Notes under the pieces: generated by a model
The model's database searches: none
What the model saw: the letters and a program-made list of their open reading frames with translations, nothing else
Told to the model about the DNA's origin: nothing
Program-made: the position numbers and the translations under genes
From: Adiantum capillus-veneris
Lineage: Eukaryota > Streptophyta > Polypodiopsida > Polypodiales > Pteridaceae
Length of the DNA: 64,000 bases
Assembly (NCBI GenBank): GCA_014529385.2
Contig: CM043967.1
Coordinates: forward strand, 13,390,001 to 13,454,000
Reading direction: 5' to 3'
Shown: positions 21,960 through 33,603 of the stretch, one piece after another
Position numbering within the stretch: position 1 is the stretch's first letter
Layout of the letters: each line of letters begins with the position of its first letter

Positions 21960-22833
21960 TATCATATTTTAAGAGAAATTCAAGTTCATTATTTTGTTCT
22001 CATTCAAGATGTAAGTGTAGCGTTCAAGACCAAAACATAGGTGACTTCATTTGGAGACACGCCCTCACTTTCCATATGTTGAAAACAACCTAGAACTTCC
22101 TGGCCCTGGCCCTATATCCTGCACTCATTGCATTCCAAGGGTCCACATTCCGTATTGGAGGAGCTCCTCAGGCACATTTTCATGTGCTTTCTAAAGTACA
22201 CCATATTTGGCATAGATGGCGATCAAGGCAACGCCAAGCACAACTTCTTTTTATACAATCCCTAACTAGCAATATCATCATGAATTTTGTTGCCCATATC
22301 AGCGTCTTGCTAGGGTCACATGCCTTCAAGATGAAAGCATAGGTGATTGCATATGAAGAGATGCCTTCGCTTCACACCTGCTAAAAACAGCCCAGGGCTT
22401 CCCGGCCCTGCCGCATTTGACACACATGTCGACCAAGGCAGTGCCAAGCATACTGTTTTTTTTTCAACAAACCCCTGATTAACAATATCATTGTGAGTTC
22501 TTTTGCCCATCTTACCATCTTCCAAATCGCCACAAGCCTTCAAGATGAAAGCATAAGTGAGTGCATCTAGAGAGATGCACTCGCTTCACATCAAGTGAAA
22601 ACAACCAAGAGCTTCCTGGCCCCGTCCTTGTTCGGCATATCCCATAATTAGTACATTCTAAGGCGTAACATTCCGGACAGCCATCTCCTCAAGAAATTTT
22701 TGTGCTTTCTGAAGTACACCATACATGTCAACCAAGGCAGCGCCGAGCACGACATTTTGTTTCAACAGCCCTTAACCAACAATATCATTGTAAATTATGT
22801 TGCCCGTATTGGCATTTTGCATATAGTGCCACA
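21960..22833 (-). pseudogene. PLS-type PPR pseudogene, downstream part
   Basis: PPR proteins are organellar RNA-binding proteins built of about 35-residue helical hairpins. The minus strand shows repeated blocks roughly 230-300 bp apart. Each contains the L/S-motif landmarks (ILKACGDLEDGKMGKRTHND, then a DIVNQG-like segment, then a VDMYAKCG-like segment). 22,543-22,316 is the clearest, with similar but frameshifted blocks ending near 22,830 and 21,990. No block is open for long; stops and shifts are frequent. The sequence continues across a solo LTR into 23,874-24,465: removing the LTR rejoins GTGCCACA with TGCCTTCAAG, matching other copies of the same block. Start, end and any C-terminal E/DYW domain are not seen. 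Confidence 0.8.
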
Positions 22834-22912
22834 TGTCACAAACTACTGATGTGTCAAGCCACTCAAGAATGGAGCCAACCTGTAGATCCTGACGGAGGAG
22901 CCTAAACCCTAG

Positions 22913-23202
22913 AGGGTGAAAGCATGTTAACTTGTCATGCTTTTTCATGTCCCGGACAATGCTAACTAGCACAATTTTGACATATGCTAACTAGTACAAT
23001 AACTTGAGCTACATCTCCAAGATCTATGACATATGATATATCAATAGAAAGCACTTGAAACAAGGAATCCAAATGTACAACCTCCGACAAATTTTGATAT
23101 TATTTCTAAAAAATTTACCGGATGCCCAACTTTTCAAAGATGTGCTAACTTGAAACTGCTAACTAGCACAAAAAGCGCGACAGGTTAACATGCTTTCACC
23201 CT
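22913..23202. mobile_element. MITE with perfect 19-bp terminal inverted repeats
   Basis: Begins AGGGTGAAAGCATGTTAAC (22,913-22,931) and ends with its exact reverse complement (23,184-23,202). Similarity of the ends continues further inward with mismatches. The element is 290 bp, AT-rich and non-coding, with subterminal copies of GCTAACTAGCACAA in both orientations. The flank reads CCCTAG before it and AG after it, so the target duplication is very short (AG, or TAG if the edges are shifted by one base). The neighbouring LTR sequence AAACCCTA-AGAAGAA is continuous in the other LTR copies, which proves the insertion. Confidence 0.88.
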
Positions 23203-23291
23203 AGAAGAAGCAGCAGAAGAAGTTTTACCAACTTGCGGCGGAGATCCGTCTGATGAGGCCCAAGTGACTTAAAGGGATTAAATAAAGTAGG

Positions 23292-23293
<2 letters not shown>

Positions 23294-23376
<83 letters not shown>
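23294..23376. repeat. (CA)n microsatellite, 83 bp
   Basis: A perfect CA run inside the solo LTR, at a place where the other LTR copies have no CA tract. It arose after this copy inserted. Confidence 0.97.
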
Positions 23377-23378
<2 letters not shown>

Positions 23379-23873
23379 TTGCATAGAAATTGATGATGTG
23401 GCAAGCTAGTACGAACGCTCGAATTTTGGACTGACATGCTGATGTGGCAACCTATACGGATATTCGGATTTCGTGCTCACTGTGCTGACGTGGCACTTGT
23501 ACGGATTTCCGTGATTTACGTTGGGCAACTTTTACCGTCAGTTTTTGAGGCTTGATGCTTTTGAGTTTAAAGCTTTTCATATAACTGCTTATTATGGCCA
23601 AGGGTCTTTAATTATGAGCCAAGGGCTCATTCTCTGGCATGCTCTAGCATGAAGGTGCAGAGGATGGAGTACCAGCGTTGTACCTTGTTCAAGCAATATA
23701 AGGAAATTCAAAAAGGGGCACCAAGGTTTAGGGCCAGTGCTCTCTCGGGGTGGAACTTTTCCATTCCCCATCTTGTGTCGTGCATCTCTTTCAATTCAGT
23801 TGTTATTTGAAGTGCTTAAAGTTGTTCAGCCTGTTGCTTTCTGTTGACATATGCTGCCCGTCCTCTTTACAGT

Positions 23874-24465
23874 CCACATGCCTTCAAGATGCAAGCATAG
23901 GTGATTGCATATGGAGAGATTCCTAGCTTCACATCCGCCGAAAACAGTAGGCTCTCTGGCCCTGCCCCTGCTGAGCATAATTGCATTAATGCGTTCCAAG
24001 AGATGACATTCCGGACAGAAATCTCCTCAAGCACTTTTGACTCTCCAGCACACCAAATCTAGAATACACGTCGATCAAGAAATGATTACATATGGAGGGT
24101 TGTCCTTGTTTTGCATCCGCTAAAAATAGCCAAGAGCTTCCAGGCCCTGCCCTGTTGGGAATATCCCACAACCAGTGTGTTCCAAGCGACAACCTTCCGG
24201 ATAGGAAGCCCGTGCGTTCCAAGAGACGACCTTCCAAACAAGAAGCCCGTTCTGAGCTTTCTGAAGTATTTGGCATAGATGTCAACCAAGACATTTCCAA
24301 GCATGACTAATTCTTTTTCAACATCCCCTTGACAAAATTTATCATCGTGAATTCTTTTGCCCATATCAGCGTCTAGCGTAGTGCCACATGCCTTCAAGAA
24401 GACGAAATCATAGGTGAAGAGATTCCCTCCCTTCACATCTTCTGAAATTATCCCAGGGCTTCCCG
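23874..24465 (-). pseudogene. PLS-type PPR pseudogene, upstream part
   Basis: The minus strand from about 24,436 reads FLKACGTTLDADMGKRIHDD, VMLGNVLVDIYAKYFRKL, then LPIRKVVAWNTLVVGYSQQG. This is a well-preserved L-S-P series of the PPR family. After a frameshift a further block (RFGVLES, then VSSGMSSLGTH-like) leads to 23,880. A 37-bp local duplication (about 24,175-24,245) disrupts one block. At 24,465 the sequence is cut by the left LTR of the tandem array. The part beyond the insertion is not found at the array's right end. Confidence 0.85.
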
Positions 24466-25118
24466 TGTCACAAGACGGGCACCAGGTGTCAATAGAAAGA
24501 AACAGTTTGAATAGACTTTTAGCACTTCAATAACAACTGAACAGAGAGAGAGAGATAGACGACACGCGACATGGAGTGGCGGAATTCCATCCCAGAGAGT
24601 ATTGGCCCCAAACCTTGGCACCCCTTTCGGTATTTCTTTATATTCCATCATCTCAGTACAATCCGGTACTCCAGACTTTGCACCTTCCAGGAAGCATGCC
24701 AGAGAATAAGCCCTTAACACATATTTAAAGGCCCTTATCCTATGAAAAGTAGTTTACATGAAAATCCTTCAAACTCAAAAGCTTCTGGTCCAAAAGCAAT
24801 GACAAAAAGTTGCCAGCGTAATTTACAAAAATCCGTATAGCTGCCACGTCAACAGTCAGTGGTGCAAAACACAAAAATCCATACAGCATACCACGTCATC
24901 ACTGGAAGCATGATTTCCAAAAACTACCACATCATCAGCTATGGGTCCTACTTTATTTTAATCCTTTATGTCACTTGGGGCCCCATTGGACGGGGTCCCC
25001 ATAAGTTGGTAGGACTTCTTCTTCTGTTACTTGTTCTTCTTAGGGTTTAAGCCCCTCGATCGGCATCTGTAAGTTGGCTCCATTCTTCAGATCTTTGACA
25101 CGTCAGCAGTTTGTGACA
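24466..25118 (-). mobile_element. Array LTR 1
   Basis: 653 bp, TGTCACAAGACG to TTTGTGACA. The left edge joins PPR sequence at TTCCCG. The GA run is short (24,543-24,553). It is followed by an intact polypurine tract. Confidence 0.88.
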
Positions 25119-26681
25119 TCTCCCCTTCTTGAAAGAGAGTAATCGTCGGCCATTACAACATATCTGCAAAACAACTCAAGCTAGCTCAAAAAATTCTGAG
25201 GGTCATTCCGAGGGACTTTTCTCTTTTTGTTAAGGAGTTAGCTTCTCCTTTTGGTTTTGATCAAGGAGTTGGATTCTCCTTTCGTCCAGATTGGAACTCT
25301 TGATATTCCGGCGTAGTAGAATTAGCCATCACACCCAGACCACACTGATCTTCCAGGAGTGTCTTGATGCACTAAAATTACATACCTAGACAATCTCATC
25401 CAACTAGGAATATTTAGTGGTTGGCACATCACAATGCAACACAAATGCTTACATATGCATGTTACAAGACACAATAAACAGCACTGCTGAGAACTCCCCC
25501 GAGACAAACGGTCTGCGGTATGAAGCTACTCAACGACTACCTCGTCATCCCCCCCCCCCCCCCCCCAAATAACCTAAATGGTTCCGGGGCATGAGCTTAG
25601 AGGACAATACAACCAAACGCTCCCCAAACTGCAATCTGTGTTGCTTGGAGGTTCAAGCATACAGCCAAATTCTTCCCAGGCATCGGCCTGCATCGTTCGG
25701 AGGTTTGCTAACATACAATAAAATGATCCCTAGGCATCGTTCTACGTCGTTCTGAGGTTTTCAAACATACAATGAAATGCTCCCCAGGCATCGTCCTGCG
25801 TCGTTTTGAGGTTCAAACAATACCAAAACAGTATTTCTCACTTCTCCACCCGAGAGTGCAATTACCAATCAATGAAACCAGTATTAAAACCATAGTCAAG
25901 CAGTTCAAATTGGCACCAAGACACGTTCAAAACAGATACCATCCATTTCAAACAGATTCTAAACAAGATCACCAAAACAAGACCAAACATAACTCAAACC
26001 GACATCACTCGAGCTCAAAAAGTTGATTGAATTTCCATCTTGAAACCCACACCAAAAGATAGGGTTAGGTTCATTCCATAAGGTTATCGTCAAGAACGGC
26101 ATGGTCCATCAGCTCTTGGACAGACATAGTTTTCTTTGACGGCGATGGTAGTCCCAAGATAGCAATCGCACTGGACATCCAACGTCATCAGCTCATGAAG
26201 AGACATCTGCTGAGAGATGTCTAGACATTTCAAGTTATAATCTGCTAGGGTTTCCGTGGCAAGCATTTCAAAATAAACCACTCTGCCAGAAGTTGCATTC
26301 TGAAGGAAGATGTTAGAAACCATATAACTTCGGGCAAAATTACTCTTGAAAGCTTGCCAAGTCCTTGGAGTGTGTTGCTTGGTAGCTATAGATATCAACA
26401 TCTGCATGGCACTGCTTTTGAGAAAAACATTGACTCAAAAAAAATCTTGGATTCTTCGCTTGAAAGTGATCTTTATGGCTTATGCCCTGTAAGACATGAG
26501 CGGTGAAGACGGGAGTGCGCCCGATGCACGATGAAGTAAGGGTGGGAGTGGCTAATAAGTCTAGGTCGGAGCACAAACCTAAAATTTCCAATGAGCTTTG
26601 GAAGTGCGATCTTGCTCTATCTGGTCTTTGGTGGGACCAATATGCTTTCAAAAAAGCACATGCCTAATGCTCTAATACCAC
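25119..26681 (-). other. Array internal region 1, with gag-like frame
   Basis: 1,563 bp. It contains two copies of the AAGGAG-TTAGCTT-CTCCTT hairpin unit (about 25,225-25,290), a poly-C run at 25,549-25,566, and about three 54-bp repeats at 25,630-25,810. It also holds the longest open copy of the internal frame: minus 26,407-26,090, 105 codons, with TPRTWQAFKSNFARSYMVSN and ETLADYNLKCLDIS. Composition and position next to the primer site suggest a gag remnant, but I cannot prove it. The same frame recurs, broken, in the other units. Confidence 0.6.
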
Positions 26682-27145
26682 TGTCACAAGACAGGCACCA
26701 TGTGCCAATAGAAAGGAACAGACTGAACATACTTTTAGCACTTCAATCACAAATGAACTGAGAGAGAGAGAGAGAGAGATGACACGTGAAACGGAGTGAC
26801 AAAATTCCACCCCAGAGAGTATTGGCCCCAAACCTTGGCGCCCCTTTTGGTATTTCTTTCTACTGCATCAACTCAGTACAAGCCGGTACTCCAAACTCTG
26901 CACCTTCCAGGAAGCATGCCAGAGAATAAGACTTTACACATATTTAAAGGCCCTTGGCCTATGCAAACCAGTTTACATGAAAATCCTTCAAACTCAAAAG
27001 CTTTTGGTCCAAAAGCAATGCCAAAAAATTGCCAGTGTAAGTTACGGAAATTCATGCAGCTGCCATGTCAGCAATCAGTGCAAAACATGGAAATCCGTAC
27101 ATACTGCCATGTCATCACTCTCAGCGTGATTTTCAAAAACTGCCA
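26682..27145 (-). mobile_element. Array LTR 2 (3' part deleted)
   Basis: 464 bp remain. At about 27,145 the LTR sequence ...ACTGCCACA jumps to AGACACAACAAACAACACC of the internal region. About 535 bp covering the LTR end, the polypurine tract and the hairpin repeats is lost. A short CACA-like match at the junction suggests a microhomology deletion. Confidence 0.85.
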
Positions 27146-28361
27146 CAAGACACAACAAACAACACCACTGAGAACTCCCTTGAGAAAAACAATCTGTGGT
27201 ACGAAGCTACTCAATGACTACCTCATCACTCCCCCCGCAAATAACCTAAAAGGCTCCGGGCCATGAGCTCAGAGGATTGTACAACCAAACCCCAAACCAT
27301 AGTCTGCATCGCTTGGAGGTTCAAGCATAGAACCAAACGCTCCCGAGGCATCGGTCGCATCATTCGAAGGTTTTCTAACATACAACAAAATGCTTTGTAG
27401 GCATCGGCTTGCGTCGTTCCGAGGTTTTCAAACATACAACAAAATGCTCCCCAGGCATCGGCTTGCGTCGCTCCGAGGTTCAAACAATACCAAAACAGTA
27501 TTTCTCACTTCTCCACCCAAAATTTTAATCACCAATCAATGAAACCAGTATCAAAACAAGAATCAAACAGTTCAAATTGGCATCTAGAGAGGTTCAAAAC
27601 AGATACCATCCATTTCAAACAGATTCCAAACAAGATCATTAAACATGATCAAACATAACTCAAATTTAAAATCAATCTCAACATCAATCGAGCTCAAAAA
27701 GTTGATTGACTTTCCATCCTAAAACATGTACCAAAAATTAGGGTTATGTTCATTCCATAGGGTTATAGCCGAGCATAGCATGGTCCATCAACTCTTGGAT
27801 ATACAATGTTTTCTTTGGCGGTGATGGTAGTCCCAAGATAGAAATCGCAGTGGACCTCCAAGGTCATCAGCTCGTGAAGAGACATCTATTGAGAGATGTT
27901 GAGAAATTTCAAGTTATAATCTGCTAGTGTTTCCATGGCAAGAATTTTAGAATACCCCACTCTACCAAAAGTTGCATTCCAAAGGAAGATGTTGGAAACC
28001 ATATAACTTCGGGCAAAAATTTTCTTGAAATCTTGCCAAGTCCTTGGAGTGTGCTGCTTGGTAGCTATAGACATCAACATCTGCACGGCACTGCTTTTGA
28101 GAAAAACAGTGACTCGAAACAAATCTTGAATCCTTCTCTTGCAAGTGATCTTTATGTCTTATGCCCTGTAAGACATGAGCGGTGAAGACAGGAGCGCGCC
28201 TGATGCACAATGAAGTAAGGGTGGGAGTGGCTAATAAGTCTGAGGTTAGAGCACGAACCTAAAATTTTCAATGAGCTTTGGAAGTGCGATCTTTCTCTGT
28301 CTGCTCTTTGGTGGGAATGGTATGCTTTCAGAAAAGCACACGCCTGATGCTCTGATACCAC
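27146..28361 (-). other. Array internal region 2 (shortened)
   Basis: Begins inside the normal internal sequence because of the deletion shared with LTR 2. It retains the 54-bp repeats (27,300-27,480) and a gag-like frame (minus 28,122-27,886) that carries a stop. Its primer-site sequence GCTCTGATACCA is intact at 28,349-28,360. Confidence 0.8.
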
Positions 28362-28998
28362 TATCACAAGACAGGCACCATGTGCCAATAGAAAGGAACA
28401 GATTGAACATACTTTTATCACTTCAATAACAAATGAACTGAGATAGAGAGACAACACGCGACACGGAGTGGTGGAATTCCACCCAGAGAGTATTGGCCCC
28501 AAAACTTGGTGCCCCTTTCATATTTTTTTATATTGCATCAACTCAGTACAAGCCGATACTCCAGACTCTGCACCTTCTCCAGGAAGCATGCAAGAGAATA
28601 AGACCTTAGCATATATTTAAAGGCCCTTGGCCTATGAAAATTAGTTTACATGAAAATCCTTCAAACTCAAAAGCTTTTGGTCCATAAGCAATGCCGAAAA
28701 GCTGCCAGCATAATTATCCGTACAGCTGCCAAGTTATAGTTAGCACAAAACACAAAAATGTGTGGAGCCTACCACATCATCACTATCAGCATAATTTCAA
28801 AAACTACCAAACCATCAATTGCGGGTATTTCTTCATTTAAATCCTTTATGTCACTTGGGGCCGCATTGGACGGGGTCCCCATAAGTTGGCAGGACTTCTT
28901 CTTGTCTTACTTGTTCTTATTAGGATTCATGCCGCTCGGCCGGCATTTGTAAGGTGGCTCTATTATTCAGGGCTTTGACACGTTAGCAGTTTGTGACA
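28362..28998 (-). mobile_element. Array LTR 3
   Basis: 637 bp; the first base pair of the terminus is altered (TATCACAAG). The GA run is short. It ends TTTGTGACA at 28,998. Confidence 0.87.
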
Positions 28999-30620
28999 TC
29001 TCCCCTTTTTGGAAGAGAGTAATCGTCCGCGATTAGAACATATCTGCAAAACAACTATAGTTAGCTTAAAACGTTCCGAGGGTCATTCCGAGGGACAATC
29101 ACTTTGATCATTTTGTTAAGGAGTTAGCTTCTCCTTTCGGCTCTTTTGATAAAGGAGTTGACTTCTCCTTTCGGCTTCTTTTGATCAAGGAGTTGGCTTC
29201 TCCTTTCGTCCAGATTGGAACTCTTGATATTCGGGCGTAGTAAAATTAGCCATCCCACCCAAACCACACTGATCTTCCATGAGTGTCTTGATGCACTAAA
29301 ATTACATACCCAGGCAATCTCATCCAATTAGAAATATTCAGTGGTTGGCACATCACAATGCATTACAAATGCTTACATATGCATGTTACAAGACACAACA
29401 AAAAACGCCGCTAAGAACTCCCCCGAGACAAACGGTCTGCGGTATGAAGCTACTCAATGACTACCTCGTCACTCCTCCTGCAAATAACCTAAAAAGGTCC
29501 ACGCCATGAGCTGAGAGGACTATACAACAAATGCTCCCCATATCGCATCTGTGTTGCTTGGAGGTTCAAGCATACAACCAAACGCTCCCCAGGAAGCATT
29601 TGCTTGCATCGTTCGTCGAAGGTTTTCTAGCATACAACAAAATTCTCCCTAGGCATCAGCCTGCGTCGTTCCGAGGTTTTCAAACATACAAAAACACGCT
29701 CCCCAGGCATCGGCCTGCGTCATTCCGAGGTTCAAACATTACCAAAAGAATATTTCTCACTTCTCCACCTGAGAGTGTAATCACCAATCAATGAAACCAG
29801 TATTAAAACCAGAGTGAAATAGTTCAAATCGGCACCAAGACATGTTCAAAATAGATACCATCCATTTCAAACAGATTCCAAACAAATCACCAAACAAGAT
29901 CAAACATAACTCAAACTTAAAAAGTAATCTCGACATTAGTTGAGCTCCAAAAGTGGATCAACTTTCCATCCTGAAACTTGCACCAAAAATTAGGGCTAAG
30001 TTCATTCCATAAGGTTATAGCGGAGCAGCACAGCATGGTCCATCAGCTCTTAGACAGACAATGATTTCTTTGGCGGTGATGGTAGTCCCAAGATAGCAAT
30101 TGCACTGGACCTCCAAGGTCATTAGTTTGTGAAGAGACATCTACTGAGAGATTTCAAGAAATTTCAAGTTATAATATGCTAGGGTTTCCATGGCAAGCAT
30201 TTTCAAATACCCCACTCTACTAGAAGTTGCATTCCGAAGGAAGATGCCAGAAACCATTTAACTTTGGGCAAAAAATTTCTTGAAATCTTGCCAAGTCCTT
30301 GAAGTGTGCAGCTTGGTAGCTGTAGACATCAACATCTGCATGGCACTGCTTTTGAGAAAAACAGTGACTCAAAACAAATCTTGGATCCTTCTCTTGCAAG
30401 TGATCTTTATGGCTTATGCCCTGTAAGACATGAGCGGTGAAGACAGGAGCGTGCCCTATGCACGATGAAGTAAGGGTGGGAGTGGTTAATAAGTCCGAGG
30501 TTGGAGTACGAACCTAAAATTTCCAATGAGCTTTGGAAGTGCAATCTTGCTTTGTGTCTGCTCTTTTGTGGGGCTGGTATGCTTTCAGAAAAGCACACAC
30601 CTGATGCTTTGATACCACAG
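28999..30620 (-). other. Array internal region 3
   Basis: 1,622 bp with three copies of the AAGGAG...CTCCTT hairpin unit (29,117-29,205), the 54-bp repeats (29,560-29,740) and a badly broken gag-like region. No open frame above 90 codons. Confidence 0.85.
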
Positions 30621-31267
30621 TCTCACAAGACAAGAACCACGTGCCAACAGAAAGGAACCGACTCAACAGACTTTTAACACTTCAATAACAAGTGAACTGA
30701 GAGAGAGAAAAGACACGCAACAAAGAGTGGCAAAATTCCACCGTAGACATTATTGGCCCCAAACCTTTGCACCCCTTTTGGTAGTTCTTTATATTGCATC
30801 AACTCAGTACAAGCGGGTACTCCAGACTCTGCACCGTCTCCAGGAAGCATGCCAGAGAATAAGCCCTTATCACATATTTAAAGGCCCTTGGCCTATGAAA
30901 AGTAGTTTACAAGAAAAGCCTTCAAACTCAAAAGCTTCTAGTCCAAAAGCAATGCCAAAAACCTGCTAGCGTAATTCACAAAAATCCATACAGCTGGCAC
31001 GTCAGCAGTCAGCGCAAAACACAAAAATCTGTACAACTTGCCATGTCATCACTATTAGCATGATTTCCAAAAATTTCCACATCATCAACTGCGGGTCCTG
31101 CTTTATTTTAATCCTTTATGTCACTTGGGGGCCTATTGGACGGGGTCCCCATAAGTTGGTAGGACTTCTTCTTGTCTTACTTGTTCTTCTTAGGGTTTAG
31201 GTCCCTTGGCCAACATCTGTAAGTTGGCTCCATTCTTCACATCTTTGACACGTCAACAGTTTGTGAG
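30621..31267 (-). mobile_element. Array LTR 4
   Basis: About 647 bp. Both ends are damaged: the start reads TCTCACAAG, and the end has lost ACATCT so that TTTGTGAG runs into CCCCTTC. The short GA run lies at about 30,700. Confidence 0.83.
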
Positions 31268-32842
31268 CCCCTTCTTTAAAGAGAGTAATTGTCCGTGATT
31301 ACAACATATCTGCAAAACAACTCAAGTTAGCTCCAAAATTTCCGAGGTTCATTCCGAGGGACAATCAATTTGCTCTTTTTGTTCAGGAGTTAGCTTCTCC
31401 TTTCAGCTCTTTTGATCAAGGAGTTGGATTCTCCTTTTGACTTCTTTTGATCAAGGAGTTGGCTTCTCCTTTCGTCCAGATTGGAACTCTTGATATTCCG
31501 GCGTAGTAAAATTAGCCATCACACCGAGACAACACTGATCTTCCACAAGTTTCTTGATACACTAGAATTATATACCCAGGCAATCTCATCCAATTAGGAA
31601 TATTCAATGGTTGGCACATCACAATGCAACAAAAATGCTTACATATGCACGTTACAAGACACAACAAAGAGCGTCACTGAGAACTCCCTCGAGACAAATG
31701 GTATGCGGTATGAAGCTACTCAACGACTACCTCGTCACTCCCCCCGAAAAAAACCTATAAAGGTCCGGGCCCCCAGACCACAGTCTGCGTCGCTTGGAGG
31801 TTCAAGCATAAAACCAAACACTCCCCAAGAATAGGTGTGCGTCGTTCGAAGGTTTTCTAGTATACAACAAAATGCTCCCTAGGCATCCGCCTGGGTCGTT
31901 TCGAGGTTTTCAAACATACAACAAAATGCTCCCCAGGCATCGGCCTGCATTGTTCCGAGGTTCAAACAATACCAAAACAGTATTTCTCACTTCTCCACCC
32001 AAGAGTGCAATCACCAATCAATGAAACCAGTATTAAAACCAGAGTCAAATAGTTCAAATCGGCACAGAGACAGGTTTAAAACAGATACTATCCGTTTCAA
32101 ATAGATTCCAAACAAAATCACCAAACAAGATCAAACATAACTCAAACTTAAAAAGCAATCTCAACATCAGGCGAGCTCAAAAAGTTGATCGACTTTCCAT
32201 TCTGAAACCTGCACCAAAAATTAGGGTTAGGTTCATTGCATAAGGTTATAGCCAAGCATAGCATGGTCCATCAGCTCTTGGACAGACCATGTTTTCTTTG
32301 GCGGCGATGGTAGTCCCAAGATAGCAATGCAATGGACCTCCAAGGTCATTAGCTTGTGAAGAGACGTCTACTGAGATATGTCAAGAAATTTCAAGTTATT
32401 ATCTGCTAGGGTTTCCATGGCAAGCATTTTAAAATACCCCATTCTGCTAGAAGTTGCATTCCAAAGGAAGATGTCAGAAACCATATAACTTCAGACAAAT
32501 TTTTTCTTGAAAGCTTGCCAAGTCCTTAGAGTGTGCTGCTTGGTAGCTATAGACATCAACATCTGCATGGTATTGCTTTTGATAAAAACATTGTCTTGAA
32601 ACAAATCTTGGATTCTTCTCTTGGAAGTGATCTTTATGGCTTATGCCCTGTAAGACATGAGCAGTGAAGACAGGAGCGTGCCCGACGCATGATGAAGTAA
32701 GGGTGGGAGTGGCTAATAAGTCCACGTCGGAGCACAAACCTAAAATTTCCAATGAGCTTTGGAAGTGTGATCTTGCTCTATCTTCTCTTTGGTGGGACCA
32801 GTATGCTTTCAGAAAATCACATGCCTGATGCTCTGATATCAA
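31268..32842 (-). other. Array internal region 4
   Basis: 1,575 bp with three hairpin units (31,383-31,475) and 54-bp repeats (31,790-31,970). The copy has lost part of the segment before the first repeat. The gag-like frame is broken by stops. Confidence 0.85.

Positions 32843-33603
<761 letters not shown>

Larger units (their letters stand above)
22834..23873 (+). mobile_element. Solo LTR inserted in the PPR pseudogene
   Basis: Runs from TGTCACAAAC (22,834) to ...CTTTACAGT (23,873) and is flanked by CCACA on both sides (22,829-22,833 and 23,874-23,878), a 5-bp target duplication. Its sequence is the reverse complement of the LTRs in the array at 24,466-39,215: the segments matching CACTTGGGGCC, GGCATGCTCCAGAGAATAAG and CACCCCAGAGAGTATTGG appear in inverse order. 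It is therefore the same family in opposite orientation, with no internal region. It has grown to 1,040 bp because it contains a 290-bp MITE and an 83-bp CA tract; without them it is about 667 bp, like LTR1 (653 bp). Confidence 0.88.

Noticed and set aside
25119-25547. LTR of the array family extended to the CTCGTCA|CCCCC junction (about 1.1 kb LTR)
   Set aside because: I first placed the LTR end there because of TG...CA and a G run. The solo LTR at 22,834-23,873 with a CCACA target duplication, the TGTCACAA/TTGTGACA termini and the AAGAAGGGGAGA tract show that the true LTR is about 650 bp.
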